Shown here piece after piece: positions 1 through 6,820 of a DNA stretch of 10,060 nucleotides; positions within the stretch are counted from its first letter, which is position 1; each line of letters opens with the position of its first letter. Under the pieces are notes generated by a model. That model was not told the DNA's origin, searched no databases, and saw nothing but the letters and a program-made list of their open reading frames with translations. Source of the stretch: JANXQE01 sp035651635 (lineage in GTDB: Bacteria > Verrucomicrobiota > Verrucomicrobiia > Limisphaerales > UBA8199); contig DASRFK010000136.1 of NCBI GenBank assembly GCA_035651635.1, positions 1 to 10,060 on the forward strand, given 5' to 3'. A program made the position numbers and the translations under genes.

Positions 1-1442
1 ATGCCAGCTCCTCGGCAGAGAGTCTTGACCAGCAGGGATTGGTCTTTACAGTCGCCATAGCCGTTGAGCAGGGTGTCACCGACGGAATGAGGTTGATGCG
101 ATGACGCCCCGAAGGCCACGCTCACGTAACGGATATCCTTGGTTACCCAGTCCAGGATGGACTGTAGCAGGGCCGTTTGGGTGGGATTTTTCTTTTTTAA
201 TTCGGCAAGCCGTAGTTTAGCCGTTGCCGGCAGGTCATCGCGGCCTTGGCACAATGCGGCAAACCACTGAGCAACGCTTTCCTTGGTGCAAGGCGTGTAA
301 AATTCGCAGCCTTCCCAAATTTCGTAGAGCGGAGGTGGGAACAACACCGGCTCAAACGGCTTCGGATTGGAAGTGACGAGCCGCCAGCTCAGGGTGCCGT
401 CGCCGTTGCGAGTCTCTCTAATCTCGGTGGAACAGCGCACGGCATGATGTTGCAGCTTCAACGAAGCGGGGAACGTGATCGTCAAATCCGACGTCAGCAG
501 CATTTTGAGGCCCGTATTCCATCGGAAGCAGAATTGATTGGTGATAATCGGCGACGATTCGATCTCCTCAATGACATCGAGGATTTGGCCTTCTTTGAGA
601 TTGGGCAGGTCGACGAACAGTGTGCGCACGTCCCAATACACGTTTTGATTGCTGTAAGCGTGCTCATCCTTTGCCAGTTTCAAATCCACCTCACGGCCTT
701 CGCCTTTGGTGTTGAGAATGCGAACGCTCTTAAAGCTCGCCTTTTGGCGGGAGGAAACATAGCGCAGACTGGCCTGGGGCAAATTGCCCTTTTCCGGCTC
801 GCTGATGAACGTGGCTGTCCGGTTCAGAAACTTGGCCGTGCCATTTGTCTGCAACTGAACCGTGGAGGCATCCAGGACAACGAACGAACCGACGGAAGTC
901 GGACGCGACTCGGGGGCCGGTATTTTCTTGATGGCCTTCAAGAGCTGATCATTCGGCTCCAGTTGAATGGGTTTATAGCCGAGCGGATTACCCCTGAATA
1001 ATGGCAGAAAACGTCGGATGAATTCGAGCAACTCCGGGGCGGATTTGTAGCCGGAGTCTTCACCAATTTGTTCGCCTCGGTAATTGGCCACCACCAAGGT
1101 GGGGAAACTGTCGGCTCCGAACGACTCGGCAAGCTTCTGGTTTGCTTCGGAGGTTTCAGGGTTGAGCCGGATTAGGACAAAGGAGCGCAATTCCTTCTGA
1201 ACCGAGCTGTCTGCGAAAGTCTCCCGGTCCATCTTTTTGGACCATCCGCACCAATCCGTTGTAATATCGATGAGCAGTGGCTTTTTCTCGGCTTCGGCTT
1301 TCCTCAAGGCGAGCGAGTAGTCTTTGAGCCACTGGAGTGGCATTTTACCTTCGCTGCCGGGATCGGGAATCTGCGCCAGAAGCGAAGACGCGAGGCTTAA
1401 AAGCGCGAGGGCAAAGGCTGGGCGCGAAACGAATGTTTGCAT
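1..1442 (-). CDS. Secreted thioredoxin-fold/DUF3857/transglutaminase-like protein (3' end outside window)
   Basis: The frame is open from ATG at 1442-1440 to the left edge, 480 codons with no stop, so the C-terminus is missing. Residues 1-23 look like a signal peptide ending LLA|Q, so export is likely. Residues about 40-150 form a thioredoxin-like domain, with WCGWS at 64-68 in the active-site position and a cis-proline-type SFPT at 112-115. The motif is CxxS: Cys65 is kept but the second cysteine is Ser68. Residues about 180-375 resemble DUF3857, the beta domain that often precedes transglutaminase-like domains. From about 420 a transglutaminase-like core begins, with the nucleophile motif YGDCKD at 462-467 (Cys465); the catalytic His and Asp would lie beyond the edge. 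I infer an envelope protein that handles thiols or protein/peptide substrates; the substrate is unknown. No strong Shine-Dalgarno precedes the start. Confidence 0.85.
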   Translation of the reverse strand, partial: MQTFVSRPAFALALLSLASSLLAQIPDPGSEGKMPLQWLKDYSLALRKAEAEKKPLLIDITTDWCGWSKKMDRETFADSSVQKELRSFVLIRLNPETSEANQKLAESFGADSFPTLVVANYRGEQIGEDSGYKSAPELLEFIRRFLPLFRGNPLGYKPIQLEPNDQLLKAIKKIPAPESRPTSVGSFVVLDASTVQLQTNGTAKFLNRTATFISEPEKGNLPQASLRYVSSRQKASFKSVRILNTKGEGREVDLKLAKDEHAYSNQNVYWDVRTLFVDLPNLKEGQILDVIEEIESSPIITNQFCFRWNTGLKMLLTSDLTITFPASLKLQHHAVRCSTEIRETRNGDGTLSWRLVTSNPKPFEPVLFPPPLYEIWEGCEFYTPCTKESVAQWFAALCQGRDDLPATAKLRLAELKKKNPTQTALLQSILDWVTKDIRYVSVAFGASSHQPHSVGDTLLNGYGDCKDQSLLVKTLCRGAG

Positions 1443-1855
1443 ATCAGGTTAAGAGTCTTCTAAGCCCGTTGGTGGGCTCTCCAGCTGGTGCGTTGTCTAC
1501 TGATTAGGATCAATGCCAAAAAACAAGGCAATGCCGGAGACCTCAAGTGGCCGGTGCCGACGCGAGTTGCCTTGGCTCTGGAAGGCTTATAAGGATTATC
1601 CACAAACCAGGACCAGATAATGAAGCAGTTCTCATGCCTTCACATGAGGCAAGCTTGTACTGCCAAAACCCGGCCGAGGCTCCTTGGAGGATTGGAGCAG
1701 CATCGACTTTTGGAAGATTCTTCACTCCGTGACAACTCAACCCCAATTCCTACTAATTACTGGAGGTAGCGCGTGCGAGGAACCGCCGCTTCGACGACGG
1801 CTCTTAGCGTGGCACCAGCTCAAATCACAGGGCAGTTTATCTCTGCCGTCCGGCC
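1443..1855. other. Intergenic region without a convincing gene
   Basis: About 410 bp separate the two leftmost minus-strand genes. Short frames exist on both strands (for example 1547-1732, 1684-1899 and 1543-1746), but they overlap each other, have no recognisable motif and read as chance frames. A weak 5-bp hairpin (AGCCC 1463-1467, GGGCT 1474-1478) would lie in the 5' leader of the left gene. I see no RNA gene or clear terminator. Confidence 0.5.
1503..1531 (-). promoter_or_regulatory. Possible promoter of the thioredoxin/transglutaminase gene
   Basis: On the minus strand a -35-like TTGCCT (1531-1526) and a -10-like CCTAAT (1508-1503) are separated by exactly 17 bp, about 60 bp upstream of the ATG at 1442. 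Each box matches the sigma-70 consensus at 4 of 6 positions, so this is only a plausible match. Confidence 0.3.
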
Positions 1856-2782
1856 TCAAGAAAGCCTGTGACTCGAGCCGCCATCTGTTATTACCTTGAG
1901 GGCCAGGCTGGTTCCATCAACCGGGAATGAAGGGTCGGCCTTGAGCGTGGCGATAACCTGTTTTGTGCGCGCATCCTTAACGCGAACGGAACCTCGGCGT
2001 GGGCCCTCCTCGAGCAGAACCGAACGTCTGGCTGCTTTAGCACCGGTTTGAATGGCCTTAACCCACTCATAAACGGCGATCATCTTGGCGTTGGCCCAAC
2101 AACAATGCGCAGCAGCCAAAATCGGATGGATGGAAACATCCGAAGGCAACGGCCCGTGCATCTTCTTCAAAACTTTGGCCAACGCTCCTGCCAACTCGCT
2201 GCCCAGTGTGCTGACTCCGGCCTCTGAAACGCCGGCTTCCAACTCGGCCATCAAATCCCCCTTTTCCACAAACACCGGCAGCATCCACGCTTGAGATTCC
2301 GGCGACTGCTTGGGTTGGCCTTTGCTCGGGCGGCCGAACATGGCGCCATCTCTCGCAAGAGCCGCGCGCCATTGAGCCCAGGCAAAACCGTGAACCCAAG
2401 TGACAGGAACAATCCGGCTTCCGATAATGATTCGAGCCTGGCCCGGCAGCAAATCGCCTAGCGACTTAGCCATCGCCAGGCGAATTTCTTTTGGAATCTC
2501 CTGGCTGCCCAAACGAAGCAAGGAAGCCTCTGAACCGATAATGTAAAGTCCCTGGCATTGTAGAACGCCGTTCGGGTTTTGCGGATTGTTAATTGTATCC
2601 AGAGTGCCACTAATCAAAAAACTGAATTGCTCCAGCTCCGCATCGCTCCAGGCGCGGATCTTTTTGCGGATGGCGTCTTCCTGGTTCTCCTCCACAAGTT
2701 GGGCAAACGCCACGAAGGCCGCAGGATCGTAAACCTGTCCGCGACAGAAACGCTCCACAACCCGCCACAGTTTTAGGTTCAT
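1856..2782 (-). CDS. Uncharacterised protein, about 308 aa
   Basis: I do not recognise this protein. The frame opens at 2872, but I prefer the internal ATG at 2782 (MNLKLWRVVERFCRG), because the 30 residues upstream look like translated leader and a purine-rich GAGGG lies 11-17 nt before 2782. The product is mixed alpha/beta without a signal peptide or clear membrane segment, so probably cytoplasmic. Notable stretches, numbered from that start, are a leucine- and acid-rich helix region (about 30-60), a hydrophobic stretch that includes VHGFAWAQW (about 133-141) and a His/Cys/Trp patch AAHCCWANAK (about 226-235). The N-terminal half loosely resembles repeat-like helical proteins, but I would not name a fold. 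It stands alone, about 400 bp from the next gene on the left. The start is less certain than the coding status. Confidence 0.65.
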   Translation of the reverse strand: MNLKLWRVVERFCRGQVYDPAAFVAFAQLVEENQEDAIRKKIRAWSDAELEQFSFLISGTLDTINNPQNPNGVLQCQGLYIIGSEASLLRLGSQEIPKEIRLAMAKSLGDLLPGQARIIIGSRIVPVTWVHGFAWAQWRAALARDGAMFGRPSKGQPKQSPESQAWMLPVFVEKGDLMAELEAGVSEAGVSTLGSELAGALAKVLKKMHGPLPSDVSIHPILAAAHCCWANAKMIAVYEWVKAIQTGAKAARRSVLLEEGPRRGSVRVKDARTKQVIATLKADPSFPVDGTSLALKVITDGGSSHRLS

Positions 2783-3262
2783 TCGTTTTGCCGCCCTCAG
2801 CCCGGGCTGGCCGGATGAGGTAAACGATGGCTTTGCAAAGACGTCGGATCGAGCAAAACCTTGTCGTCCCACCTGGCGCGCAGGTGGTCCATTCCGGATT
2901 TACCGAGGCCTGCTGTCCCGTTAGGAAGGCTCTTAATCGATTCCGCATGCCCAAGCTACGACGATTTCTCACACGTGCCCTCGAATATTTTATGGTTTGA
3001 CTTTTACATTGGCCAAAGGCTAAGATCGTTATTGTGAGTGGGTTAGGGACAAGCGCCAAGCTTAGAGGAGCATCATACGCCACCTTCGTTCATGCCCCCC
3101 ATGGCTCGGCGACAACTTAACCTTTCGGGTTTGCTCGACTCCAAGTGAGTTGGCTCAGAAATTACGGGGCAGAGGCTGGAAATTCGTTCTCTAGCCAAGC
3201 GCGAATTGACCGGAGCGAAGCTTGCTGTTTTGTCGGCCGGGGTTTTACCATTCGCCAGAGAA
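2783..3262. other. Spacer between the integrase and the 308-aa gene
   Basis: This stretch holds the candidate promoter at 2987-3016 and a small inverted repeat (AATTCG 3181-3186 with CGAATT 3202-3207) just past the integrase stop. No U-tract follows that repeat, so I do not call it a terminator. The open frame at 2610-3083 on the minus strand is mostly a shadow of the 1856-2782 gene. Confidence 0.4.
2987..3016 (-). promoter_or_regulatory. Candidate promoter for the 308-aa protein gene
   Basis: On the minus strand TTGGCC (3016-3011) and TAAAAT (2992-2987) are separated by 18 bp in an AT-rich stretch about 200 bp upstream of the ATG at 2782. The -10 box matches 5 of 6 consensus positions and the -35 box 4 of 6. 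The implied leader is long, which lowers confidence. Confidence 0.35.
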
Positions 3263-4636
3263 TCAAGACAAGTCCAGGGGGCTTTTTGCTTCTTTGAGAG
3301 TCAAATTTGGAACGGTATGGACGTAAATCATCGTGGTCTTAACATCCCCGTGGCCCAGAAGCTTTTGGATCGTCTGAAGGTCGTAACCCGCCAGAAGCAG
3401 GTGGCTGGCAAACGTGTGTCGGAACGTATGCGGTGAAACGCGCTTAATGATTCCAGTGCGAGCGACAGCCGCTTTGACGGCGCTTTGCACGTGCGATTCG
3501 TGAAGATGGTAGCGGCGCATCTGTTTGGGTTCGCGCACGAATGTGAGCTTGGCGGCCGGGAAGAACCACTGCCAAATATATTCGCGAGCAGCGTTCTTGT
3601 ATTTTTTCTCAAGTTGGCGCGGAAGGAAAACCCCAGCGTAGCCTTCTGCGAGGTCCTGCGCATGCACCCGGCGCACGTGTTCCATTTGCTTTCTGATTTC
3701 GGGGAGTGCGCGAGCAGGCAAGGGAACGGTTCGATCCTTTTGGCCTTTGCCATCATGGACCGTAATAAGCATCGACTCGAGATTGAAGCAATGGATACGG
3801 AGATTGACGCATTCGCTCAGACGCAAGCCGCAGCCGTAGAGGAGCAACACCACGAGCTGGTAGGGGGGTTGAAGCTGCTTGAGCACGGCATCCACTTCAT
3901 CCCGCGACAGCACGACGGGAATGTAACGATGGCGTTTGGCGCGAACGACCCCGTCCATTCGGCCGAAATCTCGATGCAGGACATGCCGGAAGAAGAAAAG
4001 AAGCGCGTTGAACGCCTGGTTTTGCGACGAAGCCGAAACCTCGTGCTGCACTGCCAGCGACGAAAGGAAGCCGCGAACTTCCTGGTTGCTGAGCTTGGCC
4101 GTCGGCCGGCTGCGCACAAACGCCTGGAACCTCATGACCCAGAACCGATAAGCTTCAAGAGTGCGTCGGGAATAATTGCGGAGCTTGATAGTGGTTTCCA
4201 AGTCACGGAATTCCTGTTCCCAGGAAGCTCGGTTACTGAGGCTCTTGATGACTGCATGGGGTTGCGCTGGCACAAAGGCCCAACCTCTTGCCGAGCTCGA
4301 TGTTGCGCTTGGACTAATGGCGGCCGGCGAAGATCCCGCAAGGCCGAAGCTGGACAAAGACAGGTAAAGGCTGGGGTCTTGGGGGTCTGCGCGCACCAAG
4401 AGCTTTACCGCACTCGTTGCATGGTGACGTTGCTCAATCGAGTAGCCTTTCGCAGCGAGTTTGGTCAGAAAAGGACCGAGTGCGGTTGGCGCAGTAGCCG
4501 AGAACTCGAACTTTTGGCAGAACAAGAGATAGAACTTCACCCATTTGTGGTAGTCCGGTCTGAGGTTTTGCGGCACCTGCGCTTGCTGCAGTCGAGCGTC
4601 GAAAGCAGCAGTTAATTGTGACGGAAGTTCTTGCAT
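3263..4636 (-). CDS. intI: Integron integrase (tyrosine recombinase) with extended N-terminus
   Basis: A site-specific recombinase that would insert and excise cassettes at attI and attC. All tyrosine-recombinase catalytic positions are visible: Arg272 (GCGLRLSE), Lys297 (DGKGQKDR), His403-x-x-Arg406 (SPHTFRH), His429 (LLGHGDV) and Tyr438 (MIYVHT). What makes it IntI and not XerC/D is the extra stretch at about 355-393 between conserved patches, with WQWFFP, then RRYHLHES and AVKAAVARTGI, followed by QTIQKLLGH and the C-terminal SPLDL. At 457 residues it exceeds the usual length of about 320-340. The core-binding domain is at about 137-225, and residues about 6-90 look like a second SAM-like domain, joined by a Ser/Ala-rich linker. 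The gene diverges from the cassettes, the usual integron layout, and appears intact. Confidence 0.95.
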   Translation of the reverse strand: MQELPSQLTAAFDARLQQAQVPQNLRPDYHKWVKFYLLFCQKFEFSATAPTALGPFLTKLAAKGYSIEQRHHATSAVKLLVRADPQDPSLYLSLSSFGLAGSSPAAISPSATSSSARGWAFVPAQPHAVIKSLSNRASWEQEFRDLETTIKLRNYSRRTLEAYRFWVMRFQAFVRSRPTAKLSNQEVRGFLSSLAVQHEVSASSQNQAFNALLFFFRHVLHRDFGRMDGVVRAKRHRYIPVVLSRDEVDAVLKQLQPPYQLVVLLLYGCGLRLSECVNLRIHCFNLESMLITVHDGKGQKDRTVPLPARALPEIRKQMEHVRRVHAQDLAEGYAGVFLPRQLEKKYKNAAREYIWQWFFPAAKLTFVREPKQMRRYHLHESHVQSAVKAAVARTGIIKRVSPHTFRHTFASHLLLAGYDLQTIQKLLGHGDVKTTMIYVHTVPNLTLKEAKSPLDLS

Positions 4637-4682
4637 TGCAGAACGTAGTTTCTATGGAATCCTAGGCCGAGTGAACGGATGA

Positions 4683-4711
4683 ATTGTGATTTTTGACAGG
4701 CCGGTGGTCAA
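4683..4711 (-). promoter_or_regulatory. Predicted integrase promoter overlapping an outward -35 box
   Basis: On the minus strand TTGACC (4711-4706) and CACAAT (4688-4683) lie 17 bp apart, about 47 bp upstream of the intI start at 4636. On the plus strand a consensus TTGACA sits at 4693-4698, inside the same segment. The two -35 boxes form a dyad, TTGAC-N9-GTCAA (4693-4711). The best outward -10, CATAAA at 4720-4725, has a 21-bp spacer, which is too long for a strong promoter, so the cassette promoter is unproven. I saw no TGTTC-N4-GAACA-type LexA box here. Confidence 0.5.
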
Positions 4712-4742
4712 GCTGAAACCATAAATACGGCTTTACAAAATG

Positions 4743-4852
4743 GTTAGCAGGATTAGGCTAACGTTAGTGAAATGGGAACTTTTTTCCCCGGAGACGTTCT
4801 ATGATCCTGCCAAATGGCAGGATCATAAGATCTATCTACTCATTTGTTGGGT
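4743..4852 (+). other. attI: Putative attI recombination site
   Basis: The first crossover core is GTTGGGT at 4846-4852, a perfect GTTRRRY located 10 bp before the first cassette gene. Upstream lie GTTAGC (4743-4748), its inverted copy GCTAAC (4757-4762) and GTTAGT (4763-4768), which could be accessory integrase-binding sites as in known attI sites. The right boundary is firm because it is the 5' end of cassette 1; the left boundary is a guess. Confidence 0.65.
4800..4827. repeat. Near-perfect palindrome inside attI
   Basis: Two 13-base arms (4800-4812 and 4815-4827, core ATGATCCTGCCA and its exact complement) flank a 2-base AA centre. The right arm ends 18 bp before the attI core. No T-tract follows, so it is unlikely to be a terminator in either direction. 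It may be an operator or a cruciform that affects recombination or cassette transcription; the role is not known. Confidence 0.75.
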
Positions 4853-4862
4853 GTGACTGCGT

Positions 4863-5180
4863 ATGGGCCTCGATGTTTCCATCTTCGATAATAACGAGCA
4901 GAGACTCGCAACGAAACGGATCGGCAACGTCGCGCACGTTGCCAGGCTAAGAGATCTCGCTGCAGCCCGCCTCGGCTCAAAATCGCTAGTTGTCTCAAAG
5001 ATGCTCTACGATGGAAATCACTCCGGAGATTCACTCCCGGTTGCAGATCTTGGGCAACTTGCCACAGAGTTGTTGGTGCTGGAGGAAGCATCAGAACAGG
5101 AGATGCAAGCATTTGCGCGGGAAATGCTGGGAATCGTTCGAATTGCCCGACAGCATGAAAGGCCGGTATGCTTTACGTGA
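4863..5180 (+). CDS. Cassette 1: conserved-looking small protein of unknown function
   Basis: ATG at 4863 lies 16 bp inside the cassette (5' end at 4847), and the frame closes at 5180, six bases before attC1. The 105-residue product has no signal peptide or membrane span. It reads like a small family I have seen as unnamed bacterial proteins: start MGLDVSIFDNN, then RIGNVAHVARLRDL, a central LYDGNHSGDSLP motif, an acidic helix (about 68-90) and an end in RPVCFT. Function is unknown. As first cassette it would receive the strongest expression from any array promoter. No clear ribosome-binding site precedes it, so it may be translated from a short leader. Confidence 0.75.
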   Translation: MGLDVSIFDNNEQRLATKRIGNVAHVARLRDLAAARLGSKSLVVSKMLYDGNHSGDSLPVADLGQLATELLVLEEASEQEMQAFAREMLGIVRIARQHERPVCFT

Positions 5181-5186
5181 CCGCGC

Positions 5187-5277
5187 ACCGAACAACGCCC
5201 TGCGCTGAACTGCTCGATAACGGCAAGATTTCAATCCGGAGTCCCCGACTCGCAGTCAGTGAGGGCGAGCGTTGGGC
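5187..5277 (+). repeat. attC: attC1 cassette recombination site
   Basis: R'' ACCGAAC (5187-5193) and R' GTTGGGC (5271-5277) bound a 91-bp imperfect palindrome. The L'' arm pairs with L' as CGCCCT, then a bulged G5202, then six positions (CGCTGA, one mismatch), then a bulged A5209, then CTGC. Crossover is expected after G5271. Confidence 0.9.
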
Positions 5278-5305
5278 ACCGCAAGGCACCGCAAGCACCT
5301 GCCAA

Positions 5306-5995
5306 ATGAAACGCGTTTTATATTCGACCTTCATTTGTGCGGCTATTGGTTTGCAGGGCTGCATCCAACATTCCAGCGTAGAGCAGAGGGTTGTTGAGTT
5401 GCCTGCTGGCAATCCCAATACCAGCCTTGCTACGGCAGCACAAATCGGTAATGCGCTTGTTGCTAGCGGCCTCGGAGCCGCTATTCAGAAGCAATTTCCG
5501 ACCCTTACCCAGCAGCAGCTACAGGGGCTTTATCTAACTTGGAACTCCGGAAATTTCCAAGGGAAGCAAAGTGTGTTCTTTCTGACGGGCATCCGTTATA
5601 CCGGCACTCTGCCTGAGGCCAAAGCAGTGGCAGATTATTGCGAGTCACAGGTCAAGAAGGCTGTAATCACAAAGTTCATTACGCCGACCGGTGTGCACAA
5701 AATGGATTTTCCGAATGGTGATTCTGCCCTGGTCCTGGAGTATGAGACCAGTGTGCCCATTAGCAGCACCGCGGCGCTGCGCAAAGAAGTGGACTGGATA
5801 TGGGAAGCGTTTCGGCTCGATGTGGAGAACGCCAAGCTTACCAATGGCGTAATCCGGGCCACCCATCCCGAGGGCACTGGTTTGGTGACCCAAAGCAAAG
5901 GCTACGGGTTTGTCTTTACGAAACGCGACGATGGAAAGTGGCACTGCCTGGAAGATGAGAAGCCCAACCAGCGCCTGCAGGCAACCCCGCGATGA
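5306..5995 (+). CDS. Cassette 2: lipoprotein of unknown function with attC-encoded tail
   Basis: I start at ATG 5306 because the longer frame from 5168 runs through attC1 and crosses the crossover point. The 229-residue product begins with a lipoprotein signal, MKRVLYST, a hydrophobic core and lipobox LQGC (Cys19), so it should be lipid-anchored in the envelope. The mature part contains an Ala/Gly-rich segment (ALVASGLGAAIQ) and beta-rich regions with GIRYTG and GYGFVFTKRDDGKWHCL. I do not recognise a named domain. The last residues, PNQRLQATPR, are encoded by R'' and L'' of attC2, so the tail comes from the recombination site. The stop at 5993-5995 lies in the attC loop region. Confidence 0.8.
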   Translation: MKRVLYSTFICAAIGLQGCIQHSSVEQRVVELPAGNPNTSLATAAQIGNALVASGLGAAIQKQFPTLTQQQLQGLYLTWNSGNFQGKQSVFFLTGIRYTGTLPEAKAVADYCESQVKKAVITKFITPTGVHKMDFPNGDSALVLEYETSVPISSTAALRKEVDWIWEAFRLDVENAKLTNGVIRATHPEGTGLVTQSKGYGFVFTKRDDGKWHCLEDEKPNQRLQATPR

Positions 5996-6053
5996 AGTTT
6001 CTATTCCATGCCGAACGCCAGTTGCGCGGGGTGCCTGAGGTGCAACGTTCGCT
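5962..6053 (+). repeat. attC: attC2 cassette recombination site
   Basis: R'' GCCCAAC (5962-5968) and R' GTTCGCT (6047-6053), 92 bp. The stem includes CCT, bulged G5977, CAGGCA, bulged A5984, then CCCCGCG paired with CGCGGGG (6025-6031). R'' is the exact complement of the core at the 5' end of cassette 2 (GTTGGGC, 5271). R' has C where the consensus expects a purine. Confidence 0.9.
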
Positions 6054-6119
6054 ATAGACATGCCCTAGGATCTGAAATCTGATTGGCGCCTCACGAATCA
6101 GGCCAAATACCTCACTGGC

Positions 6120-6335
6120 GTGACGTTGCGGCTGAGTCGCTTCAATGTGGCTGTCGACAAACCCGAGTGGGATCATGAACACTGCGAGTTTTGCTGGGCC
6201 AAGATTGTTGAAGAAAACCGTAAGAAGCCTGACGACGATCTACTGGTCGAGGCATATGCTACAGAAGATCGCCTTCGGTGCCCAAAGTGTTTTGAAGACT
6301 TCCGTGAGATGTTCCAATGGAAGATCATTGCATGA
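6120..6335 (+). CDS. Cassette 3: two-CxxC small protein with disrupted start
   Basis: The first standard start is GTG at 6120, giving 71 residues with two CxxC pairs (Cys22/Cys25 in HCEFCWAK, Cys54/Cys57 in RCPKCFEDF). This suggests a small zinc-binding protein, spaced like a zinc ribbon, and the end FREMFQWK is characteristic. The same frame is open upstream to 6069 and reads DLKSDWRLTNQAKYLTG, which I recognise as the normal N-terminus of this unnamed family (WDH-x-HCEFCWAK relatives). The expected ATG (6060-6062), 13 bp into the cassette, is separated from it by one codon and an amber TAG (6066-6068). So the gene is either a nonsense mutant, starts at CTG 6072, or makes a truncated product from 6120. 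Function unknown. Confidence 0.7.
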   Translation: MTLRLSRFNVAVDKPEWDHEHCEFCWAKIVEENRKKPDDDLLVEAYATEDRLRCPKCFEDFREMFQWKIIA

Positions 6336-6342
6336 AATGGCG

Positions 6343-6435
6343 AGCGAACCATCGGCCTGCACTGGACTCCGCGGTCCGTCCTCTTTGCATTCCGGCCGCC
6401 ATTGGCGCGGAGCCAGTGACGCCGGAACGTTGGGC
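6343..6435 (+). repeat. attC: attC3 cassette recombination site
   Basis: R'' AGCGAAC (6343-6349) and R' GTTGGGC (6429-6435), 93 bp. After the first arm come bulged G6359, six paired bases CACTGG, bulged A6366 and CTCCGCG. R'' is the exact complement of the non-canonical core GTTCGCT at the start of cassette 3, which confirms that boundary. Confidence 0.92.
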
Positions 6436-6441
6436 CTTGCT

Positions 6442-6666
6442 ATGAAGCGCCTTTCCTTAATGGAAATCAGTGCCCTTCTCTTGGGCCTGTGCTTCATCCT
6501 TGCCGGGATTGTATTCTTGGTTCGTCCAGCATCGGTGATCTGGGGACATCCTACCACAAATCCGGCGTCCAGGATGCCCGAGACGAACCTTGAAGTCGTG
6601 AACGAGAACGGCTGTCGAATTTATGGCGGCTTGGGAGTGCTCGTTGGTGCACAGGGATGCAATTAA
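6442..6666 (+). pseudogene. Cassette 4a: membrane protein truncated before its second membrane segment
   Basis: ATG at 6442 lies 13 bp inside the cassette, a normal cassette position. The 74-residue frame has one strong membrane helix (ISALLLGLCFILAGIVFLV, about 9-27), an extracytoplasmic-looking stretch, then CRIYGGLGVLVG, which looks like the start of a second membrane helix but stops after AQGCN at 6666. Small two-helix proteins with a YGGLGVL-type second helix are common among cassette products I recall, so I infer that the end is lost. A different frame continues at 6623-6820. A plain frameshift or a cassette fusion would both explain it. It could also be a functional single-pass protein. 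Confidence 0.55.
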
Positions 6667-6820
6667 GAATTTCAAATATTCGAGCTTCAAACCGTCTTTG
6701 AACCTTCTGCTCAACAGAACGGTGGTTGGGGTTTCCTGGGATTTGAGTATAGTTTTCTATAAGCAAGCAGACGGATGGCATGTCCTGAGTTTCGATGAAT
6801 TCGTTGCCAACAAAGCATAA
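6623..6820 (+). pseudogene. Cassette 4b: C-terminal fragment of an unknown protein
   Basis: This frame is +1 relative to cassette 4a and overlaps it by 44 bases. It has a coding-like end, ...VSWDLSIVFYKQADGWHVL followed by SFDEFVANKA, with the stop at 6818-6820 falling inside attC4 R'', as cassette genes often do. Its own ATG at 6623 is internal to 4a and has no obvious ribosome-binding site, so I read it as the 3' part of a gene whose 5' part is missing. The family is not recognised. Confidence 0.45.

Noticed and set aside
246..1001. 251-residue plus-strand open frame
   Set aside because: It lies antisense to a minus-strand frame that is open for 480 codons with clear thioredoxin, DUF3857 and transglutaminase motifs; it has no motif of its own.
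2610..3083. 157-residue minus-strand frame with Cys and Arg-rich end
   Set aside because: Its 3' half overlaps the 308-aa gene in another frame and its 5' half covers the probable promoter; composition is shadow-like.
3485..4615. 376-residue plus-strand open frame
   Set aside because: It is antisense to the integrase, whose catalytic residues are all present; its length follows from the codon bias of the opposite strand.
4637..4862. Verrucomicrobial or enterobacterial LexA box controlling intI
   Set aside because: I found neither TGTTC-N4-GAACA nor CTGT-N8-ACAG; the GTTC-N10-GAAC element has the wrong spacing.
5168..5305. Upstream extension of the cassette 2 lipoprotein
   Set aside because: It would be encoded by attC1 and cross the crossover point; the lipoprotein signal starts cleanly at 5306.
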